Part shown: piece after piece, positions 55,058-64,000 of the stretch
How positions within the stretch are numbered: the first letter of the stretch is position 1
Layout: every line of letters starts with the position of its first letter
Origin: Loripinus fragilis
Lineage: Eukaryota > Mollusca > Bivalvia > Lucinida > Lucinidae
Reading direction: 5' to 3'
DNA: 64,000 nt
Assembly (NCBI GenBank): GCA_964019695.1
Contig: OZ026514.1
Coordinates: 7,998,751 to 8,062,750, forward strand
Translations under genes and position numbers: made by a program
The notes under the pieces: model-generated
Database searches by the model: none
What the model was told of the DNA's origin: nothing
Seen by the model: only the letters and a program-made list of their open reading frames with translations

Positions 55058-55073
55058 GGGGGGGGGGGGGGGG
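54893..55073. repeat. Hairpin followed by a T40-G17 homopolymer junction
   Basis: AACATATGTTTTGTGTGCGT and ACGCAAACAAAACATATG are inverse, with AAACGTCTCCC/GAGACGTTTC inside (54893-54976). After 40 bp comes a run of about 40 T (55017-55056) that changes directly to 17 G (55057-55073). Poly-Phe and poly-Lys frames across it are not genes. Confidence 0.85.
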
Positions 55074-55484
55074 TTAAATATTTTATGTCTATTTGCCTAT
55101 CATTCAAATTACTGATAACTCGAAACAAAACCTCTAGTCCTTACGAGATTCTACTGTATTATGTTGAATACACCATCTTGAAATCTCAACTGAAATATGA
55201 GGAGTTTTCCAAGCATCACTGCTATTTCAGATATAATTTCCATATGCTGTTAGCTGTCCACAATGGCCAGATACAGTTTCCACGTCATGCACTTTGTCAT
55301 AATATACGACACCCTTCCAAACATACTTTGTATGAAAAACTGGAAAAAGCTGACCACTGAAGCACAATGCGTTGCACTCTTTTTATGACCTTTTGCACCC
55401 TTTTTCCTAAAAAGGGCATGCGAGTCAGCTGATGAAATATTGGTTCTGTTATCATAGACGACAAGCCAACTCTCGGATGGGCAT

Positions 55485-55640
55485 CATGCGCGGATCCAGA
55501 GGTGGAATAGGGTCCGGAGCCCCTGGAAAATCACAAGTTCTATGGGTTTCTATAGAAATTAGCATTTGGACCCTCATTGAAAAAATTGGACCCCCCCCCC
55601 ACCCTGGAAAATGTTGAAGCCCCTCTGAAACCTAGAAAAT
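55485..55640. repeat. CATGCGCGGATCCAGA element, fragment
   Basis: CATGCGCGGATCCAGAGG, then GTCCGGAGCCCCTGGAAAAT and two further GACCC...CCTGAAA-type segments. No matching right end was found. Just after it, at about 55803-55870, is a hairpin with GAAGACCCAGATGAAG. Confidence 0.65.
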
Positions 55641-55913
55641 TATATTTTTCTTTGAAATTAACCATTGATAAACCATTAGACCCCCTCTTTAAATCTGTAA
55701 AATAAGGCGAGGACTGAAAAAGGGTTGTCAAGGCTGCTTTCTGGCAGTCGGCCTGGACATTTAGTTTCACCCTTTTCATTCTGGATACCGCTAAATAAAA
55801 CAGGTACTTTGGCAAACAGTGAAGACCCAGATGAAGGCAGCATTTTATCAGGGTCTGCACTGTTTACTAAGATAAGCACACTATTTTGGGACAGAAATAC
55901 TTTCATTTTATAG

Positions 55914-56165
55914 GAATTTGACCTTCAAACCATTAAAAGACAAAATGGACAAATCCGCCCATACTTACTGCACCGACTCACTTTATTATATCCAGGATAC
56001 ACCAGTCTACACTAGCGAGGAGAAGGCCTTGATGGCGGAGATTCTTAGAGATGACCACCTCAATGAGAGGCGTGAGAAAGCCAGGCGTGAAGACTTTAAG
56101 CTGCATGATGCCAAGCAACGTCGCATGTTTCGAGTCGCCCAGGCCGACGCCCTCGAGAAGGAGGG
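55914..56165 (+). CDS. Gene 2, third exon, charged helical segment
   Basis: It follows TTCATTTTATAG. Only the frame entering in phase 2 is open across it, giving KPLKDKMDKSAHTYCTDSLY, SEEKALMAEILRDDHLNERR and EKARREDFKLHDAKQRRMFR, then ADALEKE. The second half is rich in Glu, Lys, Arg and Ala and should be a long amphipathic helix or coiled coil. A donor GG/GTGAGA follows at 56166; in the same place an in-frame TGA (56167-56169) could instead end the protein. The good open frame and the purine-rich codon use differ clearly from the flanking AT-rich DNA. Confidence 0.65.
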
Positions 56166-56169
56166 GTGA

Positions 56170-57054
56170 GAATCTATTTTATCTATCCATACGGCTGTCT
56201 CTTTTGTTCATGAGTATAATTTGATAACCATACCAGGGGCCAATTTCATCAACGAGTTTACGACGTGTTTTTGTCTTTAAAACATCGTACGAAGTTCGTA
56301 CGTTAAAAATCGGGTTTCATCAAACTATTGAAATTTGCGAACTTCTTACTTTTTGTCGTATATTTAATACAAATATTAAGGTGTCGCAGCTGACATCTTT
56401 GTCTCAAATATTACTAACTTTCTACTTAGCTACCGAGGCTGCTGCATTTCACACGATTATAGAGGCTCGACAAAGGTTTAAATACTTTGAAAGTACTTCA
56501 ATCAAGAAAATCCTTTACATACCATATGGTTTACCAAAATGAGAAAATAAGACCCCCTTTCCTTGGTGCTTATGAGTTATTTATTTGTCCATGTAACCTC
56601 TCCCACCCCTTCACCTACCACGTTGTATACTGTCACCAAGAGATTTGCCTATGACCACCATGTCAGTAGCTGAATTTATGCATAACCATCACGTCTAAGG
56701 GAAGGGATTCTGTAGTAAAACCAACGGGATATTTTTGAACGTTTTCACCATTGCTTAAACATACTAATATACACATTTAAATGTACGGGTAAGCCATCGT
56801 CGATTTGCATGACTGCCAGGGACGACAATGATGAGCGGCTTGCGAAAATAAACATACATTCAACATTCGATAAAGTTTCAAAACGTATGTCTTTGTATGA
56901 AGGTGTATATGTGGGAGCTGTTCACAATAGTTACAGTAGAATTTTACATTCTCCATGAAGGGACATACATCCGGGTTAGCACAATCTCAGTTCCGACCAT
57001 ATTACAAGTTGTTTTCTAGATTTTTACATTTTTTAAAATTTCGACTTGTTAACT
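56170..57054. other. Intron or 3' flank of gene 2, no recognised content
   Basis: No exon that would continue the charged helix was found up to the window end. AACATCGTACGAAGTTCGTACG at about 56281-56302 contains a CGTACGAAGTTCGTACG palindrome; otherwise nothing stands out. Confidence 0.45.
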
Positions 57055-58710
57055 TAATAGTACTGCAGATCTCAAGGCTGTCAGAGGGGTCTACTGGTCA
57101 GATCTTTGCAACATCTAGTGTTATATATCAAATAAAAATGTGGAGTCTCTAGTTTTTAAAAGTAGTTGATGACACCTCTGATTCTGAGTACTAACCCAGT
57201 TATCTCCCCTTGAATTACCCCACCCATTTTGATCACATTATAAGAGGATATGATCATTAGTTTGTTAAATAATTGAGATGAAGCATCCAGGAAAAAAATA
57301 TGCCCATCACTACTCATAACGGTACTTGAAAAAGTAGAAAAGTTAAGTTTTAGTCAAAGAAATGTGTTTTTGAACTCTTTTGTTCGTCTTTTAAAGTTAA
57401 ATTATGTCTCAAAACGCCTTTGAATAAAAATATATTTGAAACTTTCAATTTAAGGATCTGCCCATAAGTGTTATGTCCTTTGAAATGACTAAGAATTTAA
57501 AGATCGCTTCTTTATCTATGTTTTCATGATTTCTAGATTCCAATTTATATATACGGAATGCTCTGGGGCAATGATAAACATGTTAATACCCCACCCACCT
57601 ATTGCTACTTCAGATCTCAGGGCTGTTTTAGGGTGACCTTGGTCGAATTTTGCTAACATTTAGTGTCATATACATGTACATTTACTAAACAAAAATGCAG
57701 ATTCTCTAGTAAATAGAAGCAGTTGATGACACCGCTTATTTTGAGTACTGACCAAGTTAACTCCCTTGAATTACCCCACCCATTTTGATCATATTATAAA
57801 AGGTTATGATCATAAGTTTGTTAAATAATTAAGATGAAGCATCCAGGAAAAATATACCCATCACTACTAATAACGGTACTTTAAAAAAGTGAAAAGTTAA
57901 GATTTAGTCAGAGAAATGGGTTTTGAACATTTTTGTTCGTCTTTTAACGTTAAATCATGTGTCAAAAATCATATGAAACAAATATATTAGAAACTTTCAA
58001 TTTAAGAATCTGCCCATTAGTAATATGTCCTTATAAATGACTAAAATTTAAAGAACGATTCTTTTTCTATGTTATCAGGATTTCTAGATTCCAATTTTTG
58101 TATACTGAATGCTCTGGGGGCAATGATAAGCATGTAAATACCCCACCCACCTATTACTACTGCAGATCTCAGCGCAGTCTTAGGGTGACCTTGGTCGAAT
58201 TTTGCTAACATCTAGTGTCCATACATGTACATGTACCAAACAAAAATGCAGATTCTCTAGTAAATAGAAGCAGTTGATGACACCGCTGATTTTGAGTACT
58301 GACCGAGTTAACTCCCCTTGAATTACCCAACCCATTTTGATCATATTATGAGAGGTTATGGGCATCAGTTTTGGAATATAATCGAGATAATGCATTCAGG
58401 AAATAAAAATATTCACCACTAATCATAACGCACTTGATAAGTAATTGAATGTAGATTTAGTCAGAGAAATGGGGTCAGGAACTATTTTCTTCGTATCTTA
58501 TAGTTATATTATATGTCAAAACTCAGCTGCTTTGAATAAACATAGAAACTTTCAACTAACGAATCTGCCCACTAGTGGTATGTCTTTAACATTGAATAGT
58601 AATTGTAAGACCAGAGCCTCAGTTATGCCAACAGGGTTTCTAGATTCTAATTTCTACATACAGAATTCTCTGATTCAACTACTAGCATGTAAATACACCA
58701 CCCACGTATA
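57055..58710 (+). repeat. Tandem triplication of a ~548-bp unit
   Basis: CAGATCTCA marks equivalent points at 57066, 57611 and 58163 (steps of 545 and 552). Each unit has AGTTGATGACACC, AACTCCC(C)TTGAATTACC, CATTTTGATCA, AAGCATCCAGGAAA, TTTTGTTCGTCTTTTAA and AATACCCCACCCACCTATT. Units 1 and 2 are similar throughout; unit 3 has more small indels. No unit contains a shared open frame of note. Confidence 0.9.
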
Positions 58711-60369
58711 AGATGAGGTGATAACGCTAACATTAGTAAAAGTTTTATAATACTAAATCACCAAAGTTTTTTATAGCCTAAATAAGAAGAGAATATTTTC
58801 TGACAGGGCAACTGCATTGCAAGTACATTTATATGTTTTGTCTTAAGATTGTCAATCATACCCAAGAAAATCATTTTAGGTCACTAGTGCCACCAATAAC
58901 CATAACTTTTGCAAGACTAAACACAATTTGCCTTAAAACATGTATATATGTTACCATTTATACCTGAAACTCACTGGGGTTAATAGACTTAGTACGCCAA
59001 ACACAATTATAATACATTACACTATCTAGATATTGTAGCAAGAGTTACTGCCCTTGCTTATTTTACCATTGTTTTGTATGGAAAACGGTATGTAAAATAA
59101 TAATAGCTCAATAAGTTAAATTTGAAAACTTATTTTCTAAATAAGAATAAATTTGTCCTGAACCAATACTATGTCAAACTGCAGATCAAAATATGTTTCT
59201 GCTACATAGTTTTATTTTTTGAAACATGTTGTTGTCTCTGAATGGCAAGACTTACATAGGAAATGGGTCAATGATCAAATTTTTCTCCAATACCTTGCTT
59301 ACTGAGGATCTGGTTACAATAAAATATACGAGGTATTTGGTTTTACACATATTTACATCATCTATTGACTTTAGCTATATAAAACACAGCATGGAACATG
59401 CATTATTGTCCTTGATTTTGCGTTTTAAGATTGTAAATTAATATAATAGGCCTTATAAATAAATGTATCAATGGTCCCAAAATATTGGTGAAATATTGAA
59501 ATGTTCTTCATTTTTATATAGTTTCATGACGTTTGCATTTGTTTTCATGTATCACCCAACAAAAAGCATGTGTGTCATTTTTAATTATTCATCAAACCAT
59601 AAAAGATAATCATTGAAAACGTGGGCGAGGTACGAATATACTGACAATCTTAATGGCTTCATATTTCATCTGAAATGATGACTAATAATAATAATTCTAG
59701 ATCTTAACAGTATCTATCTTTTTAGTTTTCTAAAAAAAGATGCTATTTTTATTTATGACATCCTCCTCTTTTGCTTAGATTTTCGTCTATGCTCTGGAAA
59801 ACTCTTTTTGAATCTTGTTAGTTTTAGGTACCCTAATACTATAGATAAACCAAATTGATTTCCTAAACATCCTTTTGAGGATGACCCTGCCAGACATACT
59901 ACCTAAAACTTATATCATTACCTGAAATGACAACCTTACTAACTCACATTTTCTCGTCAATAAGTCCACTCTATAAATGAACAATGGGCTGTTTTAGTCA
60001 TACTTACTCTGAAATAAATGTACCTTAATTTCATACCACTTTTAATTATCTTATCTCAAAGAAAGTTATAAATTATACATATTTTTCCAAAAACATGTTT
60101 CTAAAATACACCAAATAAACAGGTCCTGCAAATGGTTGACATATTTTCTATCATATCTAGATTATAACACACCAAGATGTAGAAAAAAATGTTTTATGTG
60201 TTGAATCTTAAGTCATTGGTAGTGATGACAGTATATGTTGAACCTGCCCAGTTCTCAGAAAAGTGATTTTTCTCTAATGGCAAGTTTTCTATAATAGAAA
60301 TCTCACTGTACTTTGCTACTATTCCTGTTTGTATTTCAAAAAGGGTGATTAAAATCAACAGACACCAAT
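58711..60369. other. Intergenic or intronic DNA, no recognised content
   Basis: Very AT-rich. I see no element ends or coding segments with support; short frames at 59226-59441 and 60194-60376 are unremarkable. Confidence 0.5.
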
Positions 60370-61690
60370 AAAACATAGTAAAAGAGAACCACTAGACGAT
60401 GCTACATACTAAATATCAAGGTTCTAGACCTAGTGGTTCCAGAGAATTTGTTTATGTTTTAACTATACAAGCCTATGTAAAACATGTGATCCCCCAAGGT
60501 GGGGCCGTTTTTGGCCCTAGGGGCATAATTTGAACAAACTTGGTAGAGGTCTACTAGCTGATGCTATATACCAGATATCAAGGCTCTAGGCCTTGTGGTG
60601 TCAGACAAGAAGATTTCTAAAGTTTTCATCTTGAAAATCTATTTTTAGCCTGTGTGACCTAGATATGCAACGGACCAAAACCATTTGAACATATATTAAA
60701 GAAGGCTATATAAGGATCATTCCTGCCAAGTTTGGTTTAAATCCAGCCAGTAGTTAAGGAGGAGATGTCCTTTGAAGCAATTATTGATGCCGGACGTGGG
60801 ACACCGGACATACAACGATCATAATAGCTCACCATAAGCCAAAGGCTTAGGTGAGCTAAAAAACTCTATATCAAACATGTGATTCCCGGGGCAGGACTTT
60901 TTTTTGACCAAGTGCCATAATTTGAACAAACTTGGTATAGTAGCACTTTGTGATTAGCACTAGGTGATGGTGAAGTTTAAATATCACGGCTCTGTGAATA
61001 TTGTTTTATGCTTTCCCTATTAAAGCCTATGTAAAACACGTGACCCCAGGATGGGTCCATTTTGACAACATTGGCATAGTTTGAACAACCTGGTGGAGGG
61101 GTCTACTAGATGATACTAAATACCAAATAACAAGGCTCTATGCCAAGTGGTTCCTGACAAGAAGATTTGTATGCTATCCCAATAAAACCTAAGAAAAACA
61201 TGTGAATCAGGAGCGGGCCACTTTTGGTCCTACGGCCATAATTTTAACAAAATTAGTCTACTAGATGATGCTACATATCAAATAACAAGGCTCTATATAT
61301 ACTTAATTGTTTCAGACAATATATTTTCATGTATCCCATTATAAAAAAAAAACAAGTGAGTTTGACCAGGAAATACCACAATCACACTTTGCAGACCAAC
61401 CCACGGCCTATGTAAACATGAGAACCGGTGGCGGGACAATTTGTGGCCCCATGGGCATAATTTGAACAAAAAAGGCAAATATCTACTAAATAATGCTACA
61501 CAAAATATCAAGGCTATCAGCCTTGCGGTTTCAGACAAGAGAATTTTTTAAAGTTTTCGAAAATCTATTTTTGCCCTTGTGATCTAGATATACCATTTGA
61601 TCAATTATTTGAAAAGGCCATTTAAGGATCATTCCTGTCAGCCAAGTTTGATCAGATTCAAGCCGTTATTATATACTAAATATTGCGATT
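60370..61690 (+). repeat. ~165-bp unit repeats, second array
   Basis: Two units and the terminal tail (AGCTCACCATAAGCC to GTGAGCTAAAAA) occupy 60370-60861. A further run of degraded units (60862-61650) contains TTGAACAAACTTGGTATAG, CACTAGGTGATGGTG and CAAGGCTCTATGCC-type pieces. An R2 fragment is inserted at 61352-61420. The family is that of 43305-44463, in the same orientation. Confidence 0.82.
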
Positions 61691-63015
61691 TTGGATATGT
61701 CTATTTGACCTTGACCCTCGACATTTAAATAGGTCATAACACAAATTTTGACTCTGACATACAAAGAGTGAAGACTATTACTTATTTGGATGATACGAAA
61801 TTGACGAAATATGGCAAGTGAACTATTTTAATGTGGGTAAAGAGTTTTTGATGCAAAAGTTTGCATTTTCCTTTTGCGTTGAAGCTATTTGCAAACAGAC
61901 ACACGAACAAACACACCGTTTGGTACATGTATCATTGATATTGATAATTTATTTGTTGTTTTCCAACCAATACCATACTAGTCATAAAATATTGTATTTA
62001 ATAAACGTGTCCTTATCAATAAATGCAATGATCTAGACCAACTGTATACAGCATATGAATAATCCTGTATAAAGGGTATGTACGGTTCAAGGACCGTAGC
62101 TCTGTTAGTACTCATCTTCGATGATGTCATCAACTGGATTCCAAAGCCGTATCTACAGACAAATATTTTGGTATATTTGGCACTTGATGTTAGCACATCC
62201 TTACCAGCAAAGTTCATAAGAAGAGGAATTCTACTAAGGTAGTATAAAGCAGTTATCAGATTGACGTCATTCAAACTCAGGCTGTTACGGAACAGCCCAT
62301 GCCTCGTTTGATTGGGGTATTTATTACCCTATGGTGGCAAGGAATATGTCGAATTTAAGTATGTTAGACTATTACTTATACGTTAGGCTTCAAACAGACA
62401 CAAAATATACTTATACTAATAAAAAGATACATAAAATATGCATTTTTTGTGATTTGGCGGTATGTCTATTTGACCTTGACCTTTGACCTCGATAAAGGTC
62501 ACAACTTGATTTTAAGCTTTGACATAAAACGAGTGTATGCTGTTGCTTACCTTGATGAAAAATAAAGATGAAACTTGCATTTTGAACTAATTTATGGATA
62601 AAAGTTGTGTTTATGAAATATTAGCATTGCCCTTTTACATTGACACTATTTACAAAAAGACACACAGACAAACACACCTTTAGGTATCGTACGTGTTGAA
62701 ACTATATTCCAATGTTGTTTTCTAATACAAAACCATATAAATCATAAAAATATTTCAATTATGTGTGCTTATTAGAAATAAATGCAATGATATCTGCCAA
62801 CTGTATGCACAATTTTAATAATCCTTTATGAAGGGTATGTACGGTTCAAGGGCCGTAACTCCGTTAGTACTCATCAGCGACGATGTCATCAACCGGATTC
62901 TGAAGCTGGACATGCAAACGAACATTTTGGTATATGTCACTAGATGTTGCACCGATCTGACCAGTAAAGTCCTTAAGGAGAGGACTTTTGGCCAGTCGTC
63001 TGCTGTACTATAAGC
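61690..63015 (+). repeat. Diverged direct duplication, 759-bp spacing
   Basis: TATGTCTATTTGACCTTGAC, AATAAATGCAATGAT, CAACTGTAT, AAGGGTATGTACGGTTCAAG, GATGTCATCAAC and ATTTTGGTATAT occur in the same order in both halves (about 61690-62270 and 62450-63015). Between the halves is unrelated AT-rich DNA. Each half has an open frame starting at the MYGSR codons (62078-62242 and 62828-63013). Confidence 0.82.
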
Positions 63016-63778
63016 ACCCGGCGTGTGATATTTAACTCATTTAAGCCTTGCCTCCATTTTGTTGGACGTTGGCAAACAGTGCAGACCCAGATCAGACGCC
63101 ACATAACCACGGTGGAGTCGGATCAAGTTATGAGCTCGTCCAAAAGATTAAAATGGGAAACCCCATTCGACATGTATGGGTTAACATAAAGTGTGAAAAC
63201 GAGTAATTTTCGGGACGCAGTTTCATGAAACATTACATGAACCGTTTTTGTTATGAATACAATATGATCTATCTCTTTTATGTTCGAATTATAATAGTAT
63301 GTCCCTCTTAGGGATCTGTAATTGAGCATTACAGCAATCAACCATCGGGGTGCGAAGAAAGCCGAGACAACGGCTCATAATGCCTACAACTCAGGACCAA
63401 ATTTTGAGAGCGCACGAAATTTGGCGGCAGTATAGGACTGGTTCTTGATGCTATCATTTATTCTGTGAATTGTATTTGTTAGATGGATGTTGAGGATATC
63501 AGATTTCATAAAAATATTGAATTTGAATTATTATTTTTCACCCAGACATGTTAGAAAACCCCCTTCAGTTTCTAGTTCCTCTCAGTATATTTTATGGTTT
63601 TAGGTAATCTTACTGATTTGTGCCTTACTTGGACACGGTTTCTTGTGATTTCGGGAAACCTGTCATCTAAGTGTCAAAGAGTTTGGATTCAGATCAGACC
63701 GACGTTTAACACAAGAATATTCACAGAGTTAAAGAAATTGATTTCTCAATGGGGTAGGCTGTCGCCTGCTCATCTTCT
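63016..63778. other. No recognised content
   Basis: A hairpin-family fragment (GGCAAACAGTGCAGACCCAG at about 63070) is present. No coding segment is supported; the 101-codon frame at 63594-63899 runs into the element at 63779. Confidence 0.5.
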
Positions 63779-63958
63779 CATGCGCGGGTCCAGGAATCTT
63801 TTGCCCAGAAAACTTCAAGTTTGCAAGGTTCTAGGAGGGGGATCCATTATTTTCCAGGTGGTCCACTCGCTAATTTCTATGGAAATCTATATAAATTGAA
63901 TGTGGTTTTCAAGGGGATGAAGGTCCGGACCCCCTGCCTTCATTCGGATCCGCACATG
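63779..63958. mobile_element. CATGCGCGG-ended element, short complete copy
   Basis: The ends CATGCGCGGGTCCAGGAATC and ATTCGGATCCGCACATG are inverse with mismatches. At 180 bp it is shorter than the copy at 41701 and lacks its central 34-bp palindrome. Confidence 0.7.
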
Positions 63959-64000
63959 CTTCTTCTTTTAAACTTTATTCACATGCCTCTGTGCTAAACC

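Noticed and set aside
54903..55128. Frames containing poly-Phe or poly-Lys
   Set aside because: They are translations of the T40 run.

Overview
The window is AT-rich, intron-rich eukaryotic DNA. Short exons with clean GT-AG borders, a multi-domain von Willebrand A (vWA) protein gene, a BEL/Pao retrotransposon and a dense, varied load of palindromic miniature elements point to a marine invertebrate. A bivalve or other lophotrochozoan is my best guess; this is inference, because no marker gene fixes the taxon. Nothing looks prokaryotic.

Gene 1 (plus strand, about 889 to 41400, 5' end outside the window) encodes a probably secreted protein with serial vWA domains and a Thr/Pro-rich C-terminal tail. 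I could chain 15 exons whose splice phases agree: the tail end of one vWA domain (889-1024); vWA-A (2586-2790, 5206-5419, 6496-6652); a ten-codon Pro/Thr linker (8750-8779); vWA-B (16533-16669, 21083-21509); vWA-C (23570-23818, 24628-24942); then small phase 1-1 exons coding for a mucin-like Thr/Ser/Pro tail (28972-29109, 31204-31242, 32249-32281, three homologous 48-nt exons at 33874, 37886 and 40544) and a last exon with a stop at 41398-41400. All three nearly complete vWA domains keep the MIDAS metal-site residues.

The introns are full of repeats. The most striking are two minisatellites that appear to have grown out of splice junctions of gene 1. At 1011-1736 about 33 copies of a 22-bp unit repeat an exon end plus its 5' splice site. 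At 4196-5210 about 20 copies of a roughly 43-bp unit repeat a 3' splice site plus the start of the following exon. The intron at 8780-16532 holds a nearly intact BEL/Pao retrotransposon (9035-15600, LTRs about 99% alike, ACAAT target duplication) in sense orientation; one in-frame TGA divides its single gag-pol frame.

From 41400 to 50228 there is repeat-rich DNA without a convincing gene. Gene 2 (plus strand, exons 50229-50331, 52774-about 52888, 55914-about 56165, perhaps continuing) encodes a small charged protein starting MGNC that I do not firmly recognise; one of its introns looks like the GC-AG type. Two oppositely oriented copies of a 1-kb repeat bracket its first two exons, and a decayed non-LTR reverse-transcriptase fragment lies in its first intron. 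From 56166 to the end I see repeats: a triplicated 548-bp unit, arrays of a 165-bp unit, and a 759-bp-spaced duplication carrying a short frame open in both copies.
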